From the NCBI GenBank assembly GCA_965279115.1, contig OZ257137.1, positions 4,712,001-4,776,000 of the forward strand: a stretch of 64,000 bases of DNA, in the 5' to 3' direction. Source of the DNA: JAEUOS01 sp965279115 (GTDB lineage Bacteria; Pseudomonadota; Gammaproteobacteria; Burkholderiales; JAEUOS01). The first letter of the stretch is position 1, and every line of letters begins with the position of its first letter. Below the pieces are notes generated by a model. That model was given only the letters and a program-made list of their open reading frames with translations. It was not told where the DNA came from and made no database searches. The position numbers and the translations under genes are program-made. This document shows positions 49,740 to 58,171 of the stretch, in pieces.

Positions 49740-50726
49740 TCAGGTGGCGGTCATCTTGGCGGTACGGACCACTTCGGACCAGGTCTCGACTTCCTTGCGG
49801 ATGAAGGCCGCGCCTTCCTCCGGGCCCAGGTCCAGGATGGTGGCGCCCTGGTTGATGAAGTTGTCGAACATGCCGGGCTTGGCGACGATTTGCGTGACCG
49901 CCGCGCGCAGGCGCCGCACGCGGTCGGCCGGCGTGGCGGCCGGCACCAGCAAGGCGTACCAGTTTTCCATCTGCACCCCCTGCATGCCGGCTTCCACCAG
50001 GGTTGGCAGGTTGGCCATGGTCGGGTTGCGTGCCCGCCCGGTGGTGGCAAGGCCGCGCATCTTGCCGGCCTTGACGTGCGTCATCATCACGGCGGGGTCG
50101 AGGAAGCTCAGGTCCACCTCGTTGGACAGCATGGCCAGCATTGCCGGCGCGGCGCCACGGTAGTGGATAACGGTGAAGTCGATGCCGGCGCGCTGGCGCA
50201 TCATCTCGGCCATCAGGTGGGCCGGTGAGCCCACGCCGGTGGTGCCGACGGTGATGCTGCCGGGCTTGGCGCGAGCCATGGCGATCAGGCCCGCCAGGTC
50301 CTGCGCGGGCAGGGCGGCGCGGCAGCCCAGCAGCAGGGGAATGGCCATCACCACCGAAATGGGCACCAGGTCGCGGCGGGTGTCGTAGCCGAGGTTGGGA
50401 ATCAGCGAGATGTTCACCGACAGCGCGCCGGTGCTGCCGAAGATCATGGTGTGGCCATCCGGCGGTGCTTTGGCCACCGCTTCCACCCCGACCGAGCCGC
50501 CGGCGCCGCTGCGATTGTCGATCACCACTGCCTGACCCAACGCATCGCCCAGGGCCTGCGCGATGACGCGGCCGGCCGCATCCACCGGGCCGCCCGGCGG
50601 GAACGGAATGACCATGCGCATCGGCTTGTCCGGCCATGCCTGCGCCGCGGCAGGCAGTGCCGCGGGCAATGCCATGCTGGCGGCAGCCTGGAGGAAGGTG
50701 CGGCGGGTGATGGGGCGGTCTACCAT
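49740..50726 (-). CDS. Bug/TctC family receptor protein (copy 10), Tat signal
   Basis: This 328-residue receptor starts MVDRPITRRTFLQAAASMALP, a full Tat motif (twin Arg at 8-9 followed by xFL), so it is likely exported folded. Loops are IPFPPGGPVDAAGR and VIDNRSGAGGSVG; the C-lobe has IHYRGAAPAMLAMLSNE, with Arg in place of the usual PYKG Lys. The 5' end overlaps the hydratase stop by 7 bases. Third gene of the leftward operon. Confidence 0.9.
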   Translation of the reverse strand: MVDRPITRRTFLQAAASMALPAALPAAAQAWPDKPMRMVIPFPPGGPVDAAGRVIAQALGDALGQAVVIDNRSGAGGSVGVEAVAKAPPDGHTMIFGSTGALSVNISLIPNLGYDTRRDLVPISVVMAIPLLLGCRAALPAQDLAGLIAMARAKPGSITVGTTGVGSPAHLMAEMMRQRAGIDFTVIHYRGAAPAMLAMLSNEVDLSFLDPAVMMTHVKAGKMRGLATTGRARNPTMANLPTLVEAGMQGVQMENWYALLVPAATPADRVRRLRAAVTQIVAKPGMFDNFINQGATILDLGPEEGAAFIRKEVETWSEVVRTAKMTAT

Positions 50727-51496
50727 TTCGGGCTCCTTTTTTCGACAAATGCGCTTACGCCCTCGCGCGCGGCTGCGGTGGCCGCGGCCACCGAGATGAC
50801 GTCCACGCCGGTGGCGATCGCCGAGCGGTAGTCGGCGTCCTCGGTTTTCCAGATCATCTGCTTGGTGCGGGTGATGGCCTCGGCGCTGGCGCCGAGCAGG
50901 GCGTCTACCACCTTGGCGACCTCGGCATCAAGCTCCGCCGCCGGCACCGCGCGGGTGATCAGGCCCAGTTGCGCGGCTTCCGGGGCGCGGATGTTGCGCG
51001 CGGTGAGCAGCAGTTCGACCGCCGCCTTGCGATGCACGCCGCGGATGAGCTGGATGGTGGTCTGGGTGGGCGGAATGCCGAGCTTGACCTCGGGGTAGCC
51101 GATCAGGCAATTGTCCTCGGCCAGCGCGATGTCGGCCCAGCCGCCGATCATGATGCCGGCGCCCAGCGCGTAGCGCTCCAGCACCGCGACCACCGGCTTG
51201 GGGCAGTAGTAGGCCGCGACATTGAGCTCATGCAGCTTCGCATAGGCGGCGTTGATGGCGTCCATGCCGGCGGCCTGCAGCGACTGCAGGTCGTTGATTT
51301 CACGGCCGGCGCAGAACATGCCGTTGGTGCCGCGCATGACCACCACCTTGCAGGCGGGATCATCGGCTGCCCGGCGGAAGGCGTCGGTGAGCGCGCTGAT
51401 GATGCCGTCGTTGAGCGCGTTGCGATGCGACGGGTTGTCCAGCCAGAGGGTGACAACGCCGCGCGCGTCCTGTTCGATTTTCACACTGCCGCTCAT
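50720..51496 (-). CDS. Enoyl-CoA hydratase/isomerase family protein
   Basis: This 258-residue crotonase-fold protein has VVTLWLDNPSHRNALNDG, the oxyanion-hole block NGMFCAGREINDLQ and CLIGYPEVKLGIPPTQTTIQLIRG, with one catalytic Glu in YPEVKLG kept. The start at 51496 lies in a 4-base ATGA overlap with the CaiB stop, and the 3' end overlaps the Bug gene by 7 bases. It would hydrate or isomerise the enoyl-CoA made after CoA loading by the neighbouring CaiB. Confidence 0.9.
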   Translation of the reverse strand: MSGSVKIEQDARGVVTLWLDNPSHRNALNDGIISALTDAFRRAADDPACKVVVMRGTNGMFCAGREINDLQSLQAAGMDAINAAYAKLHELNVAAYYCPKPVVAVLERYALGAGIMIGGWADIALAEDNCLIGYPEVKLGIPPTQTTIQLIRGVHRKAAVELLLTARNIRAPEAAQLGLITRAVPAAELDAEVAKVVDALLGASAEAITRTKQMIWKTEDADYRSAIATGVDVISVAAATAAAREGVSAFVEKRSPKW

Positions 51497-52677
51497 ATCG
51501 CTCCTTCCGCGCGCAGGGCGCTGATTTCCTCGTTCGTGTAGCCCAGCTCGTCGCGCAGGACGGCGTCGGTATGTTCGCCCAGGTCGGGTGGGCGGGCGCC
51601 GGGTCTGGGTGGCGTGGCGGACATGTCCACCGGCACGCCGCACAGGCGCAAGGTGCCGCCGCGGTCGTCGGGCACCTCGTGGATCATGCCCAGCGCTGCC
51701 ACCTGTGGATGGGCCAGGGCCTGCGCCACGTCCTGTACCGGGCTGCAGGGGATCTTCGCCGCGTCGAGGATGTCCTCCCATTCGGCGGTGCTGTGTTTCA
51801 GGTACAGCGGTTCGATCGCGGCGATGAGTTCCTCGCGGCGCTCGCTGCGGCCCTGTGCGGTGGCATAGCGCGGGTCGCTGCCCAGTGCGGGCACGCCGAG
51901 CGCCTCGGCCATGCGCATCCATGCCGCGTCGTTGGTGGCGCCGGCCAGCACGTAGCCGTCGGAGGTGCGGAAGGCCTGGTAGGGCACCATGTGCCACACC
52001 GCCGAGCCGGTGCGTTGCGGCACCATGCCAGCCAGCGTGTAGGCGGTGAAGTGGTAGCCCAGTTGCGCCAGCCCGGTCTGCAGGAGCGAAACCTCCACGT
52101 GCTGGCCGCGGGCCTTGCCCTGTTCGCGCGCCAGCAGGGCCGCGCAGGCGCCGGCAAAGGCGAAGGCGCCGGTGCCCATGTCGATGACCGAGGGGCCGAG
52201 GCGCGCGGGGCCGCGGTCGGCCTCGCCGGTCATGGCCATCATGCCGCTGAAGGCCTGCACCATGTTGTCGTAACCCGGCCGGTCTTTCAAGGGGCCGCGC
52301 GAGCCATAGCCGGTGATCGACACATGCACCAGCCGCTCGTTGATGGACGAGAGTCTTTCCCAGGACAGGCCAAGCCGCTTCGCGGTCTCGGGCGGAAAGT
52401 TCTCGATCAGCACGTCGGCGCCCTTCACCAGCCGTGCCAGCACCTCCTGGCCGCGCGGCGACTTGAGGTTGAGGGTGATGCCGCGCTTGCCACGGTTGAC
52501 CGACATGAAGTTGCCGCTGCGGCCGTCGACAATCGGCAGCCAGCGGCGGTTTTCGTCGCCGGTGAGGTCCTCGATCTTGATGACGTCCGCGCCCATGTCG
52601 GCGAACATCTGCGCACAGGACGGTCCTGCGAGCACGCGGCTGACGTCCAGTACCCGCATTCCCGCGAGCGCGCTCAT
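51493..52677 (-). CDS. CaiB/BaiF family class III CoA-transferase (Ldh operon)
   Basis: This 394-residue protein has LAGMRVLDVSRVLAGPSCAQMFADMGADVIKIED, DVLIENFPPETAKRLGLSW and the catalytic Asp position in GPSVIDMGTGAFAFAGACAALL. ATG 52677 follows AGGAG; the frame further upstream is not coding. First gene of the leftward operon and immediately downstream of a good promoter with a palindrome. The acyl acceptor is unknown. Confidence 0.92.
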   Translation of the reverse strand: MSALAGMRVLDVSRVLAGPSCAQMFADMGADVIKIEDLTGDENRRWLPIVDGRSGNFMSVNRGKRGITLNLKSPRGQEVLARLVKGADVLIENFPPETAKRLGLSWERLSSINERLVHVSITGYGSRGPLKDRPGYDNMVQAFSGMMAMTGEADRGPARLGPSVIDMGTGAFAFAGACAALLAREQGKARGQHVEVSLLQTGLAQLGYHFTAYTLAGMVPQRTGSAVWHMVPYQAFRTSDGYVLAGATNDAAWMRMAEALGVPALGSDPRYATAQGRSERREELIAAIEPLYLKHSTAEWEDILDAAKIPCSPVQDVAQALAHPQVAALGMIHEVPDDRGGTLRLCGVPVDMSATPPRPGARPPDLGEHTDAVLRDELGYTNEEISALRAEGAI

Positions 52678-52735
52678 GGTGTCTCCTGTCATTGTTGTGC
52701 CGGGCCATCGTGTTGCGACTGCCCGTTTGCGCCAG

Positions 52736-52772
52736 ATTACACTTCGAATGCCGCCAGCTTGCAAGTGCAAGC
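52736..52772 (-). promoter_or_regulatory. Promoter with overlapping palindromic operator for the CaiB-hydratase-Bug-Ldh operon
   Basis: On the minus strand, -35 TTGCAA (52759-52764), 17 bp, then -10 TGTAAT (52736-52741). A 7-bp inverted repeat GCTTGCA-AG-TGCAAGC at 52757-52772 overlaps the -35, a typical repressor site. It lies in the 162-base gap to the divergent EamA gene. Confidence 0.5.
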
Positions 52773-52839
52773 GCGGCCGGCGATTGAGGCACGGTAACCG
52801 GATCGTGCGCCCTGTGCCGCACTATTCAAGGAAAGCATA

Positions 52840-53697
52840 GTGGCTCCAGCCATCGAGTACGCGTTCGCCGCCATGCTGTTCTTCGGCCTGGGCGACCTGG
52901 TCTACAAGCGCGGCGCCGCCGCCGGCGCGCCGGCGCACCACTTCATGATGGTGCAGACCTGGTTCTTCACGCCCGCCGTCATCCTCTACGGCCTGGTCAC
53001 CGGGTCGTTGCTGTTCAACGCCGGCGCGCTGTGGGGCGCGCTGGCCGGCGTGTTCATCGTGCTGGGCTACTACAACTTTGCTTACTGCCTGAAAGCCGGT
53101 TCGGTGAGCATCGTGGCGCCGGTGTTCCGCCTGAGCTTCGCCTTGACCGCGGCACTGGCGGTGCTGCTGCTGGGGGAGCCGCTCACCGCCTTCAAGCTTG
53201 CCGGACTGTTGCTCGCCCTGGCGGCGGTGTGGCTGTTGCTGGGGGCACCGGCGGGCGGCAATCCCGGCGCCCGCAAGCAGGACCGCGCCTTGCTGTTGCG
53301 GCTGCTCGGGGCGACTGCCGCGGTCGCGGTGGCCAACCTGATCTACAAGTTCGGCCTGCGCGCCGGCAGCACCCCGGCAATGCTGCTGTCGGCCCAGGCC
53401 TGCACGGCCAGCGTGATCGCCACGACTTTCGCCGCGCGCATCGATGGTCGCGTCAGTCCCAACCGCGCCGCCCTGCGGCATGCACCGGTGGCCGCGGTGG
53501 TGCTCTCGACCGCGTTTGTCCTGCTCCTCACCGGCCTCAAGACCGGCGACGCGAGCGTGCTGGTGCCGGTGGCGCAAATGGGGTTCGTGGTGACGGCGCT
53601 GCTGGGTTTTGCCTTCATGGGCGAACCGTTTACCGCGCGCAAGGGTGCCGGACTGCTGGTCGCGCTGGCGGCACTGGCGAGCCTGGCCTATGGTTAG
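52840..53697 (+). CDS. EamA/DMT family transporter
   Basis: This 285-residue membrane protein has two EamA repeats and about ten hydrophobic segments. It begins with GTG 52840, seven bases after AAGGAA. VFRLSFALTAALAVLLLGEPLTAFKLAGLLLALAAVWLLLG ends repeat 1 with the typical GEPLT turn, and MGFVVTALLGFAFMGEPFTARKGAGLLVALAALASLAYG ends repeat 2. Substrate unknown. Divergent from the CaiB-Ldh operon, so it may export or import a metabolite of that pathway. Confidence 0.9.
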   Translation: MAPAIEYAFAAMLFFGLGDLVYKRGAAAGAPAHHFMMVQTWFFTPAVILYGLVTGSLLFNAGALWGALAGVFIVLGYYNFAYCLKAGSVSIVAPVFRLSFALTAALAVLLLGEPLTAFKLAGLLLALAAVWLLLGAPAGGNPGARKQDRALLLRLLGATAAVAVANLIYKFGLRAGSTPAMLLSAQACTASVIATTFAARIDGRVSPNRAALRHAPVAAVVLSTAFVLLLTGLKTGDASVLVPVAQMGFVVTALLGFAFMGEPFTARKGAGLLVALAALASLAYG

Positions 53698-53819
53698 GCG
53701 TTCGCGTGCGCATCGGCCCGTGGCCTGAACGGCGCGCGGGTCGCCGATGCCAGGCGGTCTGGACGAGCGAGGGGCGCAAGGCTGGTTTATTCTCCCATCG
53801 CGGAGGAAAGGGTAAAGAG

Positions 53820-54587
53820 ATGCGAATCCGGATGCTCCCGGCACTGTTGAGCGGGCTTGTCATGATGCTTGGCGCGGCGAACACGCCGGCCGGCGAATTG
53901 CCTTGCGCGGATATCAAGGCCGGCGTTGCGCGGGATGCATGCGAAAAGGCCGAGATCGCCAGGCTCGACGGCGAACTCAACGCGGCGTATGCGGCGGCGC
54001 TCAAGGTCAGCAAACGACCCGACGCGTTGCGCCAGGAGCAGCGCGCCTGGCTATGGGGCCGCATGAGCGGCAACGCGGAGTCCAATTTCGAGGCGGCCTA
54101 CCGGTTGCACACTGAACGCATCGCCGTACTGCGCATGCGCACGGCCGATCCCGGCATCGACTTGCGCGACGCCGTCATGGGGCGCTATGGCCAGATGGAA
54201 CAGGTCTGCTTTGTGTCGCAGAAAGCGAAAGACGGCATGGAGTGCGAGGGCGATGCGCCCAGCACGGTTACCTTGTTGCCGGTGGACAAATCGCGGGCGC
54301 GGCTGATCGTCGATACCCTGTTCTTCAATGGTCATTCATGCAGTTTCGACGCCGTAGGAACCTGGAACGGGGATGTCCTGCAATTCAGCGAAGAAGGTTT
54401 CGAGAATGGCGACTTCCGTCCCGGGGTCTGCAAGCTCAGGGTCAGCGTCAAGGCGGGCAAGCTGTTGAGCCTCGATCCGGATGGCGGCTGTCGCAGCGCC
54501 TGCGGCGCCCGCGGATCGCTTTCCAACGGTACGGGCGACCCGAAATGGCCGGTATCGGCCAGGGACCTGCGGGAGCGTCGCAAATAG
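53820..54587 (+). CDS. Exported LprI-like (DUF1311) domain protein
   Basis: This 255-residue protein has signal MLPALLSGLVMMLGAANTPAG. An LprI/DUF1311 module follows (PCADIKAGVARDACEKAEIARLDGELNAAYAAALKVSK, QEQRAWLWGRMSGNAESNFEAAYRLHTERIAVL), about residues 28-105. A second, beta-rich cysteine-containing domain follows (CFVSQKAKDGMECEGD, GHSCSFDAVGTWNGDVLQF) with no family I recognise. Members inhibit lysozyme or act in the envelope. ATG 53820 is used, after GGAAAGGGT. The very long open frame upstream is a shadow of the EamA gene. Confidence 0.8.
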   Translation: MRIRMLPALLSGLVMMLGAANTPAGELPCADIKAGVARDACEKAEIARLDGELNAAYAAALKVSKRPDALRQEQRAWLWGRMSGNAESNFEAAYRLHTERIAVLRMRTADPGIDLRDAVMGRYGQMEQVCFVSQKAKDGMECEGDAPSTVTLLPVDKSRARLIVDTLFFNGHSCSFDAVGTWNGDVLQFSEEGFENGDFRPGVCKLRVSVKAGKLLSLDPDGGCRSACGARGSLSNGTGDPKWPVSARDLRERRK

Positions 54588-54632
54588 CTTGTGCGCGGAA
54601 TCGGGCCCGGTCAGGAGTGACGCGGCGGGGCG

Positions 54633-55592
54633 TCAATCCAGCTTTGCGCCGGCGTCCCTGATGATCTTGCGCCACTTCACCAGCTCGGTCTGGACGTAGC
54701 CGCCGAATTCCTCGGGGCTCTGGGTGCGCGTCATGTCCACCCCTTGTTCCTCGGCGCGGGCCTTGACGTCCGGTTCACGCATGATTCGGTTGAGTTCGGT
54801 ATTGAGTTTCGTGACGATGGCGCGCGGTGTTGCCGCCGGCGCCCAGAAGCCGAACCAGCCGATCACCTCATAGGCAGGCAACCCGGATTCGATCATGGTC
54901 GGCACGCCCGGCAGGCTCGCTGCGCGCTCGCTGCCGGTCACGGCCAGGGCGCGCAGCTTGCCGGCCCGGATGTGCGGCTGCATGGCGATGATGTTGTCGA
55001 ACATGAATGTGACACGCCCGCCCAGGAGGTCGGTGAGTCCCGGCGCGTTGGCCTTGTAGGGCACGTGGGTCATTTCCACCCCGGCCATCTGCGTGAAGAG
55101 GGCGCCGCACAGGTGGCTGGTGGTGCCGTTGCCGGAGGAGGCGAAATCGTATTTCTTCGGGTTGGCGCGTGCCAGGGCGATCAGCTCGCCGACGGTATTG
55201 GCGGGTACGCCGGGATGGACCGTCATCACAAAAGGGGTGATGCCGGCGCGCGCGATGGCGGCGAAGTCCTTCACCGGGTCGTAAGCCATTTTCGTGTAAA
55301 GCCCGGGCGAGATCGCATGGGTGCTGATGCTCCCCAGCAGGATGGTGGTGCCATCCGCCGGCGCGCGTGCCACCAGGGTCGAGCCGATCGTGCCGCCCGC
55401 GCCGGCGCGGTTGTCCACCGTCACCGGGACTTTCCAGGCCTCGGAGAGTTTCTGCGCGAGCATGCGGCCCATCACGTCGGTGCCGCCGCCGGCTGCAAAG
55501 GGCACGATGATGCGGATCGGCTGGTCGGGGTAGTCGGCCGCCGCGAGCGGTGCGGCGCAGGCCAGCAGCAAGGCCGCCAGATGCTTTTTCAA
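54633..55592 (-). CDS. Bug/TctC family receptor protein (copy 11)
   Basis: This 319-residue receptor has signal LAALLLACAAPLAAA. Loops are VPFAAGGGTDVMGR and VDNRAGAGGTIG; C-lobe HVPYKANAPGLTDLLGG. It is the second of two tandem receptor genes (26 bases after copy 12) with no enzyme gene attached, so it may act with a transporter encoded elsewhere. Confidence 0.92.
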   Translation of the reverse strand: MKKHLAALLLACAAPLAAADYPDQPIRIIVPFAAGGGTDVMGRMLAQKLSEAWKVPVTVDNRAGAGGTIGSTLVARAPADGTTILLGSISTHAISPGLYTKMAYDPVKDFAAIARAGITPFVMTVHPGVPANTVGELIALARANPKKYDFASSGNGTTSHLCGALFTQMAGVEMTHVPYKANAPGLTDLLGGRVTFMFDNIIAMQPHIRAGKLRALAVTGSERAASLPGVPTMIESGLPAYEVIGWFGFWAPAATPRAIVTKLNTELNRIMREPDVKARAEEQGVDMTRTQSPEEFGGYVQTELVKWRKIIRDAGAKLD

Positions 55593-55618
55593 TTTGGTCG
55601 ATTCTCCCTTAGGGCGGA

Positions 55619-56602
55619 CTACTTTTTCCGCAGCCCCGCCGCCTCGATCACCGGCGTCCAGGTGCGGATGTCTTCGCGGACGCGTTCGGTCAATTCGGCC
55701 GGCGTCGATGTCACGGAGTCCAACCCACCCTGTTGCTGGAAGGCCTTGAACTCCGGGGTTTGCAGCGCGCGCGCAATCGCCGCGTTGAGTTTCTGGCTGA
55801 TTGCGGCCGGCAGGTTGGGCGGTGCGTACAGCGCGAACCAGCCGGTGACTTTGTAACCGGGGATGGTTTCGGCCACCGTCGGCACATCGGGCATGGAGGC
55901 GTTGCGCTTCGCGCCGGTGGTGGCAATCGCCCGCACCTTGCCGCCCTTGATGAGCGGCGCGGCGGTGGAGACCACATCGAACATCATGCTTGCGTGGCCA
56001 CCCATCACGTCGGCCTGCGCCGGCGCGGTACCCTTGTACGGCACATGCAGCATGGGCGCCCCGGCCATTTTCTTGAGCAGTTCGCCTGACAGGTGATTGC
56101 TGGCGCCGTTGCCGGAAGAGGCATAGGTAATGGCCGCGGGATTCGCCTTGGCGTAGGCGACCAGTTCAGCCACGGTCTTCACCGGCAGGGCCGGGTGCAC
56201 CACCAGCACGTTCTCGTACTCGGAGGTGAGTGAAAGCGGCGTGAAGTCCTTGAACGGGTCGTAGGTCACACCGGCTTCGGTGAGCGGTGCGATCACCAGC
56301 ATGCCCGATGCGGCCAGGGCGATGGTGGTGCCGTCGGGGTCGCTGCGGGCGAGTCGCGTCAGGCCGATGGCGCCGAAGGCGCCCGCCACGTTGTCGACCA
56401 CCACGTTCTGCTTGAGCTCGCGGGCCAGGTGGATGGCGATCTGCCGGCCTACGGCATCCACCGGGCCGCCGGGCGGCAGGGGTACGATCAGCCTGACCGG
56501 CTTTTCCGCGGCGCCTTGCGCAGAAGTCGCGGCAGGCCAGCCACCCAGGGCGATCGCTGCACAGCACAGGGCGGACGCGAGCGCGGCGCGTGAATCGAAC
56601 AT
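55619..56602 (-). CDS. Bug/TctC family receptor protein (copy 12)
   Basis: This 327-residue receptor has signal region LASALCCAAIALGGWPAATSA. Loops are VPLPPGGPVDAVGR and VDNVAGAFGAIG; C-lobe HVPYKGTAPAQADVMGG. Start ATG 56602 has GGAG just upstream, and the longer frame is discarded. Divergent from the orphan Liv-type binding-protein gene and tandem with copy 11. Confidence 0.92.
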   Translation of the reverse strand: MFDSRAALASALCCAAIALGGWPAATSAQGAAEKPVRLIVPLPPGGPVDAVGRQIAIHLARELKQNVVVDNVAGAFGAIGLTRLARSDPDGTTIALAASGMLVIAPLTEAGVTYDPFKDFTPLSLTSEYENVLVVHPALPVKTVAELVAYAKANPAAITYASSGNGASNHLSGELLKKMAGAPMLHVPYKGTAPAQADVMGGHASMMFDVVSTAAPLIKGGKVRAIATTGAKRNASMPDVPTVAETIPGYKVTGWFALYAPPNLPAAISQKLNAAIARALQTPEFKAFQQQGGLDSVTSTPAELTERVREDIRTWTPVIEAAGLRKK

Positions 56603-56823
56603 GGTCTCCTCCGTATTCTTGTTTGTCTGCGCCTGGGCATCGAGCCGGCGGTGCAAGCCAAGTATAGGTGACGCCTTGGCGCGCGTGTGGCGTGTCGGGG
56701 GTTGTCGGCAGGTTTCGCTTGCGAACCAAACCTGCTAGGCTTTCCTCCGGGCGTGCCTGGTGCCGGAGTACCGGACCTGTGGGCGCGCAGACTCACCGCA
56801 GGTAAACCAAAGGAGACAAAGAG

Positions 56824-58095
56824 ATGGCGAAGTCAGGTTCTGCATCAATTTCCAGGCGCAAGTTCGTGGCCGCTGCAGTAGCGTTGCCGGCGGCGTATCC
56901 GCTGGGCGTTTCGGCACAAGGGGCGCCGATCAAGATCGGCTTCTCCATCGCCCAGACCGGTCCGCTCGGGGCCGGAGGCAAGGCCGGGCTGATCGCACTG
57001 CAGATGTGGCGCGACGATGTCAACGCCAAGGGCGGCATCCTCGGTCGCAAGGTCGAGATGGTGATCTACGACGACCAGGGCAACCCGGCGATGACACCCG
57101 GCATCTATACCAAGCTGCTCGATGTCGACAAGGTCGACCTGCTGATCGCGCCCTACGGCACCAACCCGACGGCACCGATCATGCCGCTGGTCAAGCAGCG
57201 CGGCCTGCTCCTGATGGGCAATTACTCGTTCGAAGTCAACGAGCGCATCCAGCACGACATGTGGTTCAACAATTCGCCCCTGACCGACTCGGTGACCTTT
57301 TCGTCCGGCTATTTCGAACTGGGCAGGAAAATCGGCGCCAAGACCGTGGCCTTCCTGGCGGCCGACGCGGAGTTCTCGCAGAACCTCGCCACCGGCGCGC
57401 GCAACCTCGCCACCCATTCCGGCCTGAAGGTGGTGTACGACCAGAAGTATCCGCCCAACACGGCCGATTTTTCGTCCATGATTCGCGCCATCAAGGCCGC
57501 CAAGCCGGACCTGGTGTACGTCGCTTCATATCCCGGCGAGTCGGTCGCCATCGTCCGCGCGGCCAACGAGATCGGCCTGGGCGAAAACGTCAAGATGTTC
57601 GGCGGTGGCATGGTCGGCCTGCAGTTCGCCCCCATCATGGAAAGCCTTGGCTCCCAGTTGAACGGGGTGGTCAACTACAACCCCTACGTACCGGAGAAGG
57701 TGCTCGAATTCCCCGGCCTGAAGGATTTCCTGGCCCGCTACACGCCCAAGGCGAAAGCGGAAAAAGTGGATCCGCTGGGCTTTTACCTGCCGCCATTCAA
57801 CTATGCGATCGGCCAGGTGCTGGAACAGGCGATTACCGCCACCAAGGGGCTGGACCAGAAGGCGCTGGCCAGTTATATCCGCAGCAACGAGCACAAGACC
57901 ATCGTCGGACCGGTGCGCTATGCGCGCAACGGCGAGTGGGCCGAAGGCCGCGTATTGCTGGTGCAGTTCACCGGCATCAAGGACAAGGACGTCGAACAGT
58001 TCCGCCAGCCCGGCAAGCAGGTCATCGTGGCGCCCGAGAAGTACAAGACCGGGCAGCTCCGGTTTCCGTACGAGAAAGCCCGCAAGGGAAGCTAA
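56824..58095 (+). CDS. Liv-type ABC transporter substrate-binding protein, Tat signal, no adjacent permease
   Basis: This 423-residue periplasmic binding protein (Peripla_BP_6) begins SASISRRKFVAAAVALPAAYPLGVSA, a Tat signal with twin Arg at 11-12, then IKIGFSIAQTGPLGAGGKAGLIALQMWRDDVNAKGGILGRKVEMVIYDDQG, the standard N-lobe. The C-part includes FNYAIGQVLEQAITATKGLDQKALASYIRSNEHKTIVGPVRYARNGEWA. No permease or ATPase gene lies beside it, so it may feed the importer at the start of the window or one outside. Divergent from copy 12; terminator-like hairpins follow. Confidence 0.92.
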   Translation: MAKSGSASISRRKFVAAAVALPAAYPLGVSAQGAPIKIGFSIAQTGPLGAGGKAGLIALQMWRDDVNAKGGILGRKVEMVIYDDQGNPAMTPGIYTKLLDVDKVDLLIAPYGTNPTAPIMPLVKQRGLLLMGNYSFEVNERIQHDMWFNNSPLTDSVTFSSGYFELGRKIGAKTVAFLAADAEFSQNLATGARNLATHSGLKVVYDQKYPPNTADFSSMIRAIKAAKPDLVYVASYPGESVAIVRAANEIGLGENVKMFGGGMVGLQFAPIMESLGSQLNGVVNYNPYVPEKVLEFPGLKDFLARYTPKAKAEKVDPLGFYLPPFNYAIGQVLEQAITATKGLDQKALASYIRSNEHKTIVGPVRYARNGEWAEGRVLLVQFTGIKDKDVEQFRQPGKQVIVAPEKYKTGQLRFPYEKARKGS

Positions 58096-58109
58096 GGCGC
58101 CCATCCCTG

Positions 58110-58160
58110 CCCCGCAAGGGGCGGGGTGCGTGAAGGGGCCGGCCCTGCGCGCGGCCGGCC
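58110..58160 (+). terminator. Two consecutive GC-rich hairpins after the orphan binding-protein gene
   Basis: CCCCGC (58110-58115) and GCGGGG (58121-58126) form a 6-bp stem with a 5-base loop. GGCCGGCC (58137-58144) and its copy (58153-58160) form an 8-bp stem with an 8-base loop. A T-containing stretch (GGTTGTTCCG) follows. Likely terminator for the rightward gene, facing the convergent gene ending at 58172. Confidence 0.5.
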
Positions 58161-58171
58161 GGTTGTTCCGT

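Noticed and set aside
53031..53819. N-terminal extension of the LprI-like frame across the EamA gene
   Set aside because: Out-of-frame shadow; a proper signal peptide and ribosome site occur at 53820.
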